Shown one piece after another: positions 1 through 12,279 of a stretch of 64,000 bases of DNA. The notes under the pieces were generated by a model. It was given only the letters and a program-made list of their open reading frames with translations. It was not told the DNA's origin and did not search any database. The DNA is from Fulvia fulva (lineage: Eukaryota > Ascomycota > Dothideomycetes > Mycosphaerellales > Mycosphaerellaceae), in NCBI RefSeq assembly GCF_020509005.1, contig NC_063019.1, positions 3,720,001-3,784,000 of the forward strand. Direction: 5' to 3'. Numbering within the stretch: position 1 is the first letter of the stretch; every line of letters begins with the position of its first letter. Both the position numbers and the translations under genes were made by a program.

Positions 1-3000
1 TTGATCGCGAACTAAGCTAGACAAAGCTATTCTACCTAGTTATCTTATGCCTCGTTAGTAAATATATAGAGATACTATTCTATTACTTAGTTAGTACGTT
101 CCGACTATCTATTAGTTTCTAGGTAGTATAAAGAACTTAGCTAACGACTTATATAAAGTATCTTATAAAGTTTCTTCTGAAAGGTAGCAACCTATTACTT
201 ACCGCGGTCTAAAGTAATAGTGTTAGGAAATCCGCGTCGGGAGAATATATACTTAAGGAAAAGTCTTACCGTATTCTATATAGTTATCGCTCCGATCGGA
301 AGTAGCTCGACTTCCTTCGTTAGCCTATCTATTACGGTTATAATGTTATTATAGGTTATACTATTAAGGGTACTATTAGGAAGTCCGACTACGAAGTCTA
401 CTACAAAATACCTCTAAGGTCGGTCCGGTACTAAAAGTAGGTATAATAATCTAGGTAGCTAGGAGTATAGAGATTTTGTCGTACAGTATATACGGTAATT
501 CGCGGTATATCTACGTACTAATCTTACTAAGCTAGGCCAATAGAATTCTCGTACTACGAGTTTATAGGTTCGAGATCGTCCTAGATATCCTACTACTAGA
601 GCGTTATAATTCATTTAATAAGCCGAGTCTATAGGGCCTAGTTATCGGGTACCTATAGGCTCTAACTATCGTACTAGTTTCGTATATATAATATGTTACT
701 ATCTACCTTATAGTACGTAGGGTATATCTTCGCCTTCTATAAGAGTAGAGGGATAGTACTATCTTTCCGTAGTATCTTAATTGCCGCCTTAAGTTCTTAG
801 TCTAGGGCGTAAGTAGTCGTTATACGGTACTCGAGTTCAGCTTCGACTTCGGCTTTATCTATAGTCTATACTTCCTAAGCTAGTACTAGCTATATTTATA
901 GTACCTATTCTAGTTCTAGAATAAACTCGATTGCTTTAGGATTTAGGGGAGTTGTCTCTTCTTCTTCGGGTGTATCTTTGATAGTAGCTTATATAGAGTC
1001 GATCTTAAGGAATCGCTCTAGCGGAATTAATGTCTAATACTAGTACTAATTTCTCGGATCGTCTACCCCCTACGGAAGGTCCTAGCTACGTCTCGTTAGG
1101 CTGTCTAGCGTTGTTCCTTATATACCTAGGCGGTATATAATCTAGAAGTTAAATTATAATAGAAATTCTATCTATTACGCTTATCGGCGATTTAGCTACT
1201 TTGTAGTTATAAAATATTCGAGGTTCTTATAGTCTATAAACACTTTAACTAGATCGCCGTCCTCGTCTACTTCGTAAGTAAGCTCCGGGCGCTACTCTTT
1301 AAATGCTTTAATAATTACGAGGAGTTCCTTATTATAGATCTCGTAATTATACTCCTAGGGGCTTAGCTTCTTCGAATAGAAAGCTATAGGATGTAACACT
1401 CCCTACTCGTCGTATTATAAGAGTACACCTATATTAATAAAGTCTAAGGAGTTAGTCTCGACGACGGTCTACCTGCCCGGTATATAGTATACTAGTAGAC
1501 CCGCCTTACTAAACGCTACTTTTAACGCCTCGAATGCCCTCTAGCAATTATTAGTCTAGTTAATTCTACGGTTCTTATAACTACTAGGCCTATTTAACTT
1601 CGTTAGGTTAGTTAATAGGGATGTAATACGAGAGAGGGCCTCGATAAACCTATAGTAGAAGTTCGCGAATCCTAGGAAGGCTTAGATATCCTTAAGATTA
1701 GTTAGTACTTTATAGGTCTATATACATTCCAATTTCTCCGGGTCTATCTCGATACTCTAGGGTATAATAATAAGGCCTAGATATTTTATACGTTCCTAGT
1801 AGAACACGTACTTATCGATATTAATAGTAAGCCCGGTATCTCGTAGTTTAATCAATACCTTTCGTACGTGTTCGACGTATTCCTCTAGAGTATTACTAAA
1901 GATAAGGACGTTATCTAGATATACTAACACAAAGTTATCTAGATGTTTCTATAGAACCTTATTAATATATAACTAAAAGGTAACGAGTCCGTTATAGAGG
2001 CCGAACGGTAATACGAGGCATTTGTATATACCGTAGCGTATTACGAAAGCTATTAGCTACTCGTGCCCTTCCGCGATACGTAACTTATTAAAGGCTACTA
2101 TAATATCTAGTTTTATAAAGTACTTCTTACCGTATATACGGTTAAGCGTTTCCTATATTAATAGAATAGGATAGCGATTCTTAATAGTAATAGCGTTTAG
2201 CCTACGGTAGTTAATATATACTCGTAGCCCTCCTCTAGGCTTTCTTACTACTAATACCGGTGCCGGTAACTAGCTTGTTTTCTAACCGGCCTTACGTACC
2301 TTACCTTCTAAAGTCTATTCGAGTAACTATTTCTTAACGGCTTTATTCTCCTTCTCGGCTAGTCCGTATAGCTTTCGATATAGCGGTTCTTAAGGTCTAC
2401 CGGGGTTAATATAAATCACGTAGTCGATACCTAGTCGGTAAGGTAGGAGTCTCTTATATTCCTTTACTAAGAAAGTATCTATAATGTCGTAGTATATAGG
2501 CGGGAGCTTCTCTTTAGGATTGTAGTTAAACTGCTTATTTAAGAACTAATCTAGGTTATTAGCTACTATCGCGCTTAGTTTAAGGCTATTATCGTTATTA
2601 TCGTTATCCTCGCGCCCCGTAGGTATAATTTAGAAGTACTCGGCCCTAGGCCGGTACGCGTATATCTCCTATACGCGCTACGAGACTTCCTAGTAATCTA
2701 CCTCTTTATCTACCTCTAGAGCGGACACATTTAGCTCCGCCCCTCCGGCTATAAATCCTACTAATTCGCTAGTAAAGGGCTTTAGTCTATATTTCGTTTA
2801 CTAGGTTCTACCAATATAGTTTAGAGATTGTACTATTATTAATATCTTATTATATCGATAGTAACCGAAGTAGTAGTTAGATCTAAACGCTACCTCGCTA
2901 GTTTCCTAGAAGATGTTTAGGTTATACGCGGAGAGCTATAGTAGTCTAAAGACGATATTATATTCGAGGTTAGTAACGTAGTATAGTATTTACTCGTAAT

Positions 3001-3674
3001 AACCGCCGATAACTACGTCTATAAGGGCTATATATATGATCTGACACGCTATAGCCGATCTATCTCCTAGTATTAATCGTCTATTCTTTGTCAAAGGGAT
3101 TAAGGGGGTTATATATTTACGTATAAATTTCTAATTAAGAAAGAGAGGGGTAGAGGTAGAATCTATAAGGCCGCGAGCCTTTTTATATTATATTATTACG
3201 GGTAATACTATATAAGGGTGTATAGCTAGTTGTTATTTATCTAGTATATATACTAATATCTTAAGCTCCTTACTATAGTCCGTCTCTTACATTCTATATC
3301 TCTTAATCTTATACTCTTTCTGTCTTAGAAAGTTCGGTTACTAACCGCTATCTACTACGCTTAGGTAGCGGTCGTACTATTTCCCTATTACTATAGGTCG
3401 GTAGTAAGGGAGCTAAGGTTCGGGTTAGCGTTTACGTTATTTCGTAGGCGTAGAGGGCGGTAGTCGCCGTTATAACTATATATTGGGTATTCGGGGTTCG
3501 TTAATACGTACGAGCCTATATAGTAGCGGTAGTACTTACCCTACTTCTTAAGGTCCTCCCGCTACTTACGGTTTAATAAAGGTAGGTTCTATAAGTAAAC
3601 TAGTAGGTCCTCCTTCTTATTCGTACCTATATATTATAGTAGTCGCTAGACGATTATAGCGGTCGTACTAGGAG
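1..3674 (-). mobile_element. GypA: Ty3/gypsy pol remnant (zinc knuckle, protease region, RT, RNase H, integrase), cut by window edge
   Basis: Read on the minus strand, from high to low coordinates. A zinc-knuckle-like stretch lies near 3490-3535, with Tyr where Cys/His are expected. Reverse transcriptase follows at about 1780-2330, with [18 protein letters not shown] and [15 protein letters not shown] blocks. RNase H lies at about 1150-1700, with an EYNYEIYNKELL-like block near 1330. Integrase lies at about 200-950, with a VVDFVVGLP block and an LDRG block. The order PR-RT-RH-IN is that of Ty3/gypsy. The RT active site reads YLDN instead of YLDD; the second Asp codon is AAC (complement of 1910-1912), a TpG to TpA change. 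Many TAG/TAA stops sit at Gln/Trp positions. The start of this element appears to lie at 36085-38194 on the other strand (see findings). Confidence 0.88.
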
Positions 3675-3679
3675 CTACG
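3675..3679. repeat. Outer flanking 5-mer of CopB-i (ctacg = cgtag in element orientation)
   Basis: Directly follows the 3' LTR end of the minus-strand copia CopB-i. It does not match that element's own upstream flank (19520-19524). It does match the five bases upstream of CopB-ii (38190-38194), which is the key to the inversion hypothesis. Confidence 0.8.
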
Positions 3680-3730
3680 TATTAAAAGGTGTTCGTAGCG
3701 GAAGCTAGCCTTAGGATATTCGTAGATAGT
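3680..3730 (-). repeat. CopB-i 3' LTR, outer part
   Basis: Last 51 bp of the 3' LTR (element orientation), separated from the rest by insertion of CopA-i. It matches the start of the 5' LTR at 19014, apart from one fewer A in the A-run at the end. Confidence 0.9.
3726..3730. repeat. Target-site duplication of CopA-i (left, atagt)
   Basis: The same five bases recur at 9268-9272, right after the 3' LTR. Removing 3731-9272 restores a continuous CopB LTR, so this is a clean insertion. Confidence 0.95.
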
Positions 3731-3964
3731 TGTTGAGAATATATAGGCCGCAGGATAAGTATATAGGTATAGGTGTGTCATATGATTCGATCACGTAACT
3801 AGGGTTTGCTAGCCTATAGGCTAGCAAACATCCGGATACCTAGTATCTACCTATACTAACACCGGCGATACTATATATAGATACACGCTATCCTATTAGG
3901 TCCTTCTTCGTCTTTTATATAATCCGCTGTCTTCTACTACTACGTAACTCGTACCTGTTTAATA
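3731..3964 (+). repeat. CopA-i 5' LTR
   Basis: 234 bp, starting tgttgagaat and ending tttaata. It matches 9034-9267 with mostly C/T and G/A differences. It contains a perfect 24-bp palindrome at 3805-3828 (half-site tttgctagccta). In the other CopA LTRs the tract just before the palindrome reads gatcacgtgac (an E-box-like CACGTG); here it reads gatcacgtaac. Confidence 0.95.
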
Positions 3965-3978
3965 GGTTATAAGCCCGG
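3965..3978 (+). promoter_or_regulatory. CopA-i primer-binding site
   Basis: ggttataagcccgg directly abuts the 5' LTR. Its complement (ccgggcttataacc) matches the anticodon arm of fungal initiator tRNA-Met (GGGCTCATAACC) apart from the base at the C of the CAT anticodon, which a TG to TA change would explain. Drosophila copia is known to prime from a 5' half-molecule of this tRNA. The same site follows the 5' LTR of every copia family here. Confidence 0.75.
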
Positions 3979-4438
3979 ATTAGTAACTCGGTGTTTCACC
4001 CTCGATAAAGTCGTATTAGAGTTATTCCTCTTTAGAACAAAAGGAAGGCAGACTGGAGGCCGTACCCGCCTTATATAGGAAGCTATAGCCGTGCTATAGG
4101 TATATATAAGACGTAAAAGAGCCTAGTAAGGCACTATTAGACTCCGAGTTAGGGAGCCTATACTAATACCTTAGACAAGTAGGCGAGCTTACTAAGAAGA
4201 GTCGCTCTCCGGACATCGCGTTCGTATCGACTAACTATTTATTCTAAGAGAGCCGTAGTGTCTTAGAAACCCCCTCTACTAAGAGAGTTACGCTACAGTG
4301 TCTTAGTACTAATACGATCCTTACCGACCGACTTTCCTCCTCTTCCCGGCGGATAGCTATCCTCTCCGCTATTAACCTCGCGTTCGGTTTATCCTATTTC
4401 GATCCGATCGCGTACGACCGAATATATCCTTTTACCTA

Positions 4439-7400
4439 ATGGTAGCTAAGCTGTCCCTTAACTTACAAAAAATAGAGAACGAGACTAGGTTTATAAGAAA
4501 GAGAGTAGCACCTCTTCTAACAAGAGAGAACCACGAAACATAGTTCAAGCTAATAAGAATACACCTAGTATTAAAGCAGGTTGACTAGGTCCTCGAAGAC
4601 ATTATCACGGACATTCCCGCTACAACCCTATCTATAGCGACACCCTCTATATTATCGGAGTCATCCCTTCCTTTAGATCAAGCGATAAGGAAGGCATCGT
4701 ACAGACGGCACAATGTAACGGCCCTATATAAGATATATATCTGTCTGTCGACAGATAACTAAGAGATAATATACGAGATCCGGTATACGAAGGAGTTGTA
4801 GGAATGGGCTGAAGCTAAATATAAGAGAAGACTTCTCGCTACTAGAAGAAGTTTGCTTTAGCAATACACTAATTTCGTAATGACAGAAGACCAGTCTATA
4901 GATGACGCCTAGTAGGAGCTTAGCTCAATTGTAAGGAGGGCTGTTTCAATCTCGCCTTAGTTCTAAGACATCAAGACTAAGGACAGAAAGATCTAGTAAC
5001 TCTTAGTAGCTCTACTAGACTTATTTGGCTTAATTCGCGATGTAATTAAAGCCTAGGTGAATCTCTCACTACAAGACATTCTTACAATTCTTAGGGAGAA
5101 GCAAGAATCAATGATTTATTAAGGGATAGCTATGTTCGCTAAGAAGGGTTTCTAGGGCAAGCTCACGTACTATCTCTACGGTAGTGACCATTTTATAAGC
5201 AAGTGCCTACACCTTTCTATAGCTCAGTAGGCTGTTAGGAATAAGGACAAACTAGCTAGGGTTACCTACCCTACTAAGAGACAACCGTTACCACCTCGTA
5301 GGAGGTTATTATTACTAAACCTTCGTAATGTCCTCAAGGTAATAACGGACCTTACAAAGTAGATAAAGGAGAGCCGCAAGCTAAAGGCCTCCTCTAGTAA
5401 GCCTATAAGGGCCTATACGACCTAGGAAGACGCATTAGACCCTAAGATACTATTAGAAGATAATAATGTTAATAAGGTTGCCTATTCCACTATAGAAGCT
5501 AAAGGCAAGTACCCCTCGTCCGAGTGGTTGCTTAACTCTTATACATCATCACATATAACTGACTAAGATTCACTATTTAGGACACTAAAGCCTCTTCAAA
5601 AGAGGAAGTGGATCAAGGTTAGGGGTAGCTATCTACAAGCTATATATATAGGAAGTGCAGTAATAGGTAGTCCTTCTAGAAAGCAAATTGTCTTAGAAAA
5701 TGTCCTGTTTGTTCCTAGCCTTAGAGTTAGTCTTGTTTCGTAGAATCAGTTCAGCTAACAGTTTGCTGTCTAACTACCTAGTTTCACCCTAAAATCCTTG
5801 TCTAGTAAACCCGTTGTCTAGACCAAACTTCGAGGAGGAGTACCGTTTATCTACTCGATCTCGGAAATTCTTAAGCTATAGTATACTAGTATACTCTCTT
5901 AAGAACGTGACGGTACCGCTATAGCTAATACTAAGTCCGAAGATCAGTAGGAGCTATAGTATAGAAGATGTGTACACCTTAGTAAGGGACTGCTAAGAAA
6001 CCTATATAGAGTTACTAATAAGAAAGATCCTATTCCTGTTCTTTCTAAACACTAGAATTGCAAGGTCTGCTCCCTTATAAACATAAGGAAGTTCAAAGGA
6101 CCTACTATAGAGAGGAAAGGGGAGAGGCTGGCCCTCATCTCTATTGACATCTATAGGCCTTTTCAGGGCGTAGTCTCTAGGCTAGGATACAAATATTGGC
6201 TTGAGATTGTAGACAACTTCTCTAGGAAGAAGTGGGTAATCCCTTTGAAGGCCAGGAGCGACGCTCCTACAGCCCTACGGGATTAGAAGGTCTAGGCAGA
6301 ACGGTAGTCAAGGTGCTTTCTATCTACGATCCGTAGTAATAGTACAAAGGAAATTCTCGCCTTGCTAAAAGAGTAGGAGAAGGAGTTTGGTACTCAGATA
6401 GACACAACTGATGCCTACAACTCTCTTCAAAATGGACCTATAGAAAGGTCAATTTAAGCCTCTAAGAACATAGTCCGGGCTATGCTTAAAGACTCTAGCA
6501 TGCTAGTTAAGTTCTAGCTAGAAGCTTTATAAGCATAGACTATGATTAGAAATAGACTACCTAATGGTCCGATCATTGATAGTATTGCTCTTTTACTAGA
6601 AGAAGCCTTTACTAGCTAAGTACCGTCAGTCGACCATTTCCGCGTCTAGGGATGCAAAGCTATAGTCTATATAGACCTAAGAGCCTAACCTTAAGGCTTA
6701 AGGAGAGACAAGTTAATAAACCGAGGAAAAGAAGCCGTGTTTATAGGCTACTTAGAAAACACTACAAAACAATAGCTGTTCTAGGATCCCGATATAAAAG
6801 CAATAAAAGCGTATAGTTACGTCGACTAGTTTAAGAATAAGAAGGGGGGAGATATAGATCTTGGTATCACCTTTACTAACTAGCCGAGTCGAGCGCTATA
6901 GCGCAATCCTGTTAGGAGGAAGCCCTTTAGGGCGAAATTTTCCGATAGGGGATTATTAGAGACACCGTTACGAAGGCTAGGAGAAAATATTAAGGCGGTT
7001 TCAACACTATCGAAGGCCGATAACGGTGGATCTATACAGAACCTACCTAAGTCATCAACACTATAGCAACCGCTGTTTGTGCAACTTCCCCCTCCCCTAA
7101 AGGACATTAGGGAATACCAGAAGTTTGGAGATTAGGGTACTCTAATAAAAGAAAAAGAAGATGTCGTTCAGTTCGACCTATCCGAACACCTAGCGCCACC
7201 TTAGGTTGTAGGCAACAAGAGGTTAAGGGGGGACGGAGATAATAACTCTAAAGAGTATAAGGCTAAACACTATAAGGCTCTTATCGCCTAGATGTTCTAT
7301 CTAGACCCTACAATAAGCTAGGTAGAGGAGATTCTAAACGACGTGGAAGAATATACATTTGCTGCTATTAGGTAGGCTATAGCCTATTAGTAGGAAGTGC

Positions 7401-9010
7401 CAATCCCAAAGTCCTATAAGGCAGCCGTAGGAGACCCCGAATAGGGACATATATAGAGAGAGGTAATCGAGAACGAACTTATTACCTTAGCAAGCAACAA
7501 CACCTAGGAAGCAGTTGTACCGCCAAAGGGTGCGAATCTAATTACTTCTAGGTAGGTCTTTGATGTGAAAAGAATGATTAGTGGAGCTATTAAGAAGTTC
7601 AAGGCAAGACTAGTTATAAGAGGGTTTTTATAGAAATGTAGGGTTGACTTCGAAGAGACCTTTGTACCTACTATTAGACATGATACTCTCCGAGTATTCA
7701 TGGCAGTAGTATGTAAGAGAGATCTCGAGATGTACCTAGTAGATGTGAATAATGCTTTTACCTAAAGCAGCCTTCTTAAAGACATCTATATAATCCCACC
7801 CCTAGGAGTTGAAGCACCTCTAAATATAGTGTTCAAGGTCCTACGAAGCCTTTATAGGCTTAAGTAAGCAGCTAGAGACTAGAACAAGCTCTGTGTTACG
7901 AAGCTAGAGAAGATTAGATTTACCTAGTCCTAGGTAGATCTATGCCTACTTATCTATACGGATAGAGACCTTATAGTCCTTACCTATATAGATGACATAC
8001 CTATTACAGCTCCGAAGCTATTAGAAGTTCAGTAGTTTAAGGCTAAGCTTAGAAAAGTGTTTAAGATTAAAGATCTTAGTGAACCTACGAAGATCCTTAG
8101 AATAAGGATTATAAGAGACAGGTCCTAAGGCACTTTAAAGCTTGATTAAGGACACTATGTCTACGCTAACTTAGCCAAGATGAACATAGCTAGAGAGAAG
8201 GCTACGCCAACCTACTCACCTATAGAGAGCTACGAGCATTTAGTACCTACGGTACCTATAGATAAGAGGTGCAACAAACAGGATTACTAGAGCCACAATG
8301 GTACCTAGATGTGGCCAATGACAATGACAAGGCCAGACTTAGCATTCCCCCTTAGAAGAATTAGCTCATTTGTTGCTAATCCCTCGTAGTAGTATATAAA
8401 GGCTTTAAAGAAGCTCTCCCGATACCTGCGGTCGTACCTAGACCTAGGTCTTATATATAGAAAGGGAGGGGGCAATCTCTAGGGATACTCGGACTCTGAC
8501 TACGCTATAGACAAAGTGGATAGAGTCTCAATTCTAGGATACGTATAGTTCCTTTGTGGATCACCTGTGTCCTAGATAAGTAGGAAGCAGAAGTCTGTTA
8601 TAACATTAACAATAGAAGCTAAGTTTATAGCTATGAACGTAGCCGCAAAGCAGTCACAATTTCTTGCTACTGTCCTTAGGGAAATGGGGTGCCTAGAACT
8701 GGTGGGAAAGAGCTCTTTCTAGCCGAGTATAAGGGCAAGCAAGGGCACTATTAACGAGCTAAGGCTAGTCAAGCTTATAGGTAACAACTAAGCCGCTTTG
8801 ACACTTGTTAAAGATGCCTATATACATAAAAGGTCAAAGCATATTGATGTTATATATAACTATGTCAGACATCTCTAGTAGTAGAAGAAGATTACAGTGG
8901 ACTACTGCTATATAAAGGACATAGCTACTGATAGGTTAACAAAGCCCCTTAATAGCTAGTAGTTCCAAAACTTTGTAAGGTAGCTCTAGCTTACGTAAAG
9001 GGATTGTAGG
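4439..9010 (+). pseudogene. CopA-i gag-pol
   Basis: A copia polyprotein, broken by stops. The gag start is ATG at 4439, followed by an N-terminal copia-gag block ending in LLTRENHETWFKL when TAG is read as Trp. A zinc-knuckle-like GSDHFISKC lies near 5170-5215, with upstream Cys read as Tyr. The protease reads LNS at about 5531 where LDS is expected. The integrase core lies at about 6120-6650. RT carries an intact YIDD at about 7985-7996. RNase H lies at about 8430-8970, with YSDSDYAID and KHIDVIYNYVRH blocks. Copia order is clear. Most interruptions are TAG/TAA at Trp/Gln codons, as RIP produces. Gag and pol appear to have been one long frame, as is common in copia elements. Confidence 0.92.
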
Positions 9011-9033
9011 AGACTATGTGGCCTGAGTAGGAG

Positions 9034-9267
9034 TGTTAAGAATATATAGGCCGTAGGACAAGCATGTAGGTGTGGGTGTGTTATGTGATTAGATCACGTG
9101 ACTAGGGTTTGCTAGCCTATAGGCTAGCAAACATCCGGACACCTAGTATCTACCTATACTAATACCGGCGATACTGTATATAGATACACGCTATCCCATT
9201 AGGTCCTTCTTCGTCTTTTGTGTAATCCGCCGTCTTCTACTACTACGCAACTCGTACCTATTTAACA
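9034..9267 (+). repeat. CopA-i 3' LTR
   Basis: 234 bp, tgttaagaat to tttaaca; the CA end is preserved here. The 24-bp palindrome recurs at 9108-9131, preceded by gatcacgtgac. Confidence 0.95.
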
Positions 9268-9272
9268 ATAGT
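9268..9272. repeat. Target-site duplication of CopA-i (right, atagt)
   Basis: Copy of 3726-3730. CopB LTR sequence resumes at 9273. Confidence 0.95.
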
Positions 9273-9727
9273 CGTAATAAGTCGAGTATAATAGTCGAGG
9301 TTGTAGTAGTTAAGAGTAGTAGACTTGCTTTATTGCTTATCCTATCTAGAGGGCTTATTCTACTCTTATTTATATTCGATTATAGACTCCTAGAACCTTC
9401 TATACTACGTAATCTATTACGTAGTATATTTATAATAAGAAGCGGATTTGTAAGAAGTTATATCTCGTAGATTCTATTGAATTCTATAGCTTGTCTTCTA
9501 GACTACCTAGAGCATTCTAGATTTTAATATAATTAGAACATAGCTAGTTTTAAAGATACTCTAAGCCGGTAGTCCGGCGCTAGCCTATTACGGCCTAGAC
9601 AAGCATGTCCGTACGATCCTAGTAATACTAGGAGCTTACGGGTTATTAGAATCTATCGGATTTGATAGTCTACCGCTTTATAATAGTATATCTCGCTAAG
9701 TAGCTATATAAAGCTCATAAACTAATA
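9273..9727 (-). repeat. CopB-i 3' LTR, inner part
   Basis: Continues the LTR interrupted at 3730. Ends at ctaata (reverse of tattag), preceded in the element by a purine tract ataggggtg. Contains a near-perfect inverted repeat at 9401-9428 with 13-bp arms (tatactacgtaat) and a 2-nt spacer. Confidence 0.93.
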
Positions 9728-10658
9728 CACCCCTATAAGCTTTATATTGATACTACCTATTAAGGCAAGAATACCTTTCTACTAAGGGGTTTTTAGGCTA
9801 AAGAGACGACTCTCTCCTTCTTTAGGTAAATAGCCTATTTTCTATACTCTTTTCTAAAGTATAGATAGCTATAAGGTATTAAGTACGCGCAATTTTAAGA
9901 GAGTCTATAGGACATACTATTCTCCTAGTCGGATATAATCCTTAAGCTAGGTTAAAGACCTCTTCCTAACTATAGTAAAGCTTCGCTATAGTCATTCCTT
10001 ATAGACTTAAAACGTCGTTCCTAATTTTTTAGGATTAAGGTACTTTTAACGGGGGTAACCCTACCGTTTTAGCGACTTTACGCCTTGAAACCTAAAACGT
10101 TTTAGTATTCCTATCCTTATAAGGTAGGTACGTACTTCGCTATTTCTAGAGAATTCTAAGCTCTTAAGTATATAATAGTACTTTAGCTCGAATTGCCTCT
10201 TAATATTACTTTATAAAAGTAATACGTTAAAAACGGCTTATTTTAAGGTTAATAACAGCTCTTTACCCTACTAGTCTACAAAACCTCTTAGGTATACTTA
10301 AGTAAAGTATCCTAAATCTCGGTTGATAGTAGTAGGATTAGCCGTTATTTTATAATCGAATTTCTAAAATTCGAAAATTATGACTTTCTCTAAAGGCGTC
10401 CCTCTAAAGAAAAACAATAAAAGTACCAACTAACTACCATTACCCCTACCTAAGTTCTAGGATCAAGGCCTATATATAGCTCTATAATTAAGGGCCGTTT
10501 TACGCCGATTAACGCCTTATAGAGTACTTCGTCTCGTTAAAAAACCTTTAATAAAGGAAGAAGAGTACGAAGGTTTTCTAAACTAACTAGTCTCGTTAAA
10601 AACCTAGATAGGGATCACAACCTAAATAAGATAAAAGAGTACTAGTATGATATAAGAA
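9728..10658 (-). other. CopB-i 3' untranslated region
   Basis: Between the pol stop (about 10659) and the 3' LTR. I see no coding signal in it. The matching stretch lies at 47059-47989 in CopB-ii and is highly similar, so this is family sequence and not a separate insertion. Confidence 0.75.
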
Positions 10659-11188
10659 CTAGCCGTAAATAAGGTCCCGTAGCCTCTTAAAATTCGGCGA
10701 GTCTAGAGCTTTAGTTAAAATATCCGCTATTTCTTCTTTCGTAGGGATGAACTCTAGACTTATTATTTTTTCTTGAACGCACTCTCGAACTAAGTGATAT
10801 TGTATATCGATGTGCTTTGTCTTAGCGTAGTGTTCGGGATTATAAGCTAGTTCTATTACGGATTTAGAATCCGTAAGAATAGTATTAAGGCCCGTACTAA
10901 TTCCTATCTCGAGATATATCTCTTAGGAATAAGAACTCTCTTATAGTCTCTTTTAGGGCCATATATTCGGCTTCGTAACTCGATAGCGCGACCAATTTTT
11001 GTAGGATACTACGCTAACTTATAGGCGCTTTAGGTCCTATAGTAAAAATATATCCCGTAGTACTTTTTCTAGTCGTAAAATCACCCCCCTAATCGGCATC
11101 GCTATAGCCTAATAATAGGGGTGACGATTACGCTTTATAGACTAGTTTTAGCTCGTAAGCCTTAGGATCGTTCAAGTATTTCCAAATC
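10659..11188 (-). pseudogene. CopB-i pol 3' end: copia RNase H
   Basis: Mirror of 46527-47058 in CopB-ii. It has the YSDAD block followed by a TAG where Trp is expected, then an ALSSYEAEYMAL block and a KHIDIQYHLVRE block. Unlike CopB-ii it lacks one TA in a short TA run near 10915, which shifts the frame. It was separated from the RT half of pol by the LINE at 11203-14620. Confidence 0.9.
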
Positions 11189-11202
11189 CTATTTAGGGCT
11201 TT
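11189..11202. repeat. LINE target-site duplication (5' side), 14 bp
   Basis: ctatttagggcttt, repeated at 14621-14634. A 14-bp duplication is typical of target-primed reverse transcription and differs from the 5-bp duplications of the LTR elements. Confidence 0.93.
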
Positions 11203-12279
11203 AGTCGACGACGAGAATCACCTATACGTAGTGTCGGCTACAAACCTCTCGTCTAGCTACGAGAGAGCTAAGTATTCTTACGCTAGAGCGTTATAGGCGC
11301 GACGGGCGCGTAACGTAGGCGAAGCCGTAGCGAATAGAGGACTACTAGTAAAACGGGTATAAAAACTATCTAACGAGCGTATACTCGTGTCGGGAGCGAG
11401 TCCCTCTTCTTTCTACGTATAAGAAGGGCGCGGAACCGTAGCCTATACGCTCGACAGGACACCTCTAGTATAAGTATAGAATTTTTACCTCCGGAGACCG
11501 TAGACCGAGCGGGCTAAGCGACGAACATTAGACGAGCGGACTATAGAACAATAACTAAGCGGTCTATACGACGGCGTCGAGCGGACTACGAAACAATCTA
11601 GTATTTACTAGCGGGCAATACGGTAGGTAGGTAGACACGCGACGATGCCTATAAGGGCCTATTAAACACCCGGTATAGGAACGAGGGTTTTACCTAAGGT
11701 ACTACCTGTCCCGCTATATAACGTACCTAGTCTAATATAGTAGATTACGACGAGGAAAAGACGATAGCCTAAGCAAGGAAAAGACGGCTATTAGGACGGG
11801 GAAAAGACGTATAATATAAGCAGATTAGTTCTATAATCGGGGAGGATCGAGGGTAGGGTAATAAGGAACTTTATATTAGTTAGTAGGTAGAAACGTAAGG
11901 AGTACGCTACCCGGCGTAGTATGTGCCCCGAGCAAACCTACGAGGTATAGACGGCCGCTTTCTAGAGATAGGCTACGGTAACGTAAAGGGCGTCAAAACC
12001 TAGGGCGTAGTATATACTAGTAGCGACGGCTAATACTGTCTATATAGCCCGAGAGGACGGATACGTATATCGGTTAATAGAGAGCACTAAAGGGCTTAGG
12101 CCTATAGAGGTAGATATTAGCTTAAGGAGTAAATAGGGAGGGAGGGCGTAGAGAGAAGCTTTTGCTCCGGGCTAACCTCTCGAAACGAGGCTATACGGTA
12201 GTACTAGATAAGTAGGAAAGCGCGGTTAAGACTTGTTACCTTATCTCGTAGCTAGCTTACTAAATACGATTCCTTCCTT

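Larger units (their letters stand above)
3731..9267 (+). mobile_element. CopA-i: complete copia LTR retrotransposon
   Basis: 5537 bp with two 234-bp LTRs (3731-3964 and 9034-9267), a 5-bp target duplication atagt, a primer-binding site at 3965 and a purine-rich gagtaggag just before the 3' LTR. Coding is on the plus strand in copia order. The target is the 3' LTR of CopB-i. The interior is full of RIP-type stops, so it is dead. It is less mutated than the sister copy CopA-ii at 20631. Confidence 0.96.

Noticed and set aside
6880..7107. Open frame antisense to CopA gag-pol (also 23777-24004)
   Set aside because: The plus strand here reads the integrase-RT linker in order. The antisense frame is a shadow, and its two copies differ by replacements typical of RIP, not of selection.
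7504..7701. Antisense frames over copia RT (also 24401-24676, 57438-57620)
   Set aside because: They mirror the conserved RT start of CopA and CopD. Shared sequence comes from the sense-strand RT.
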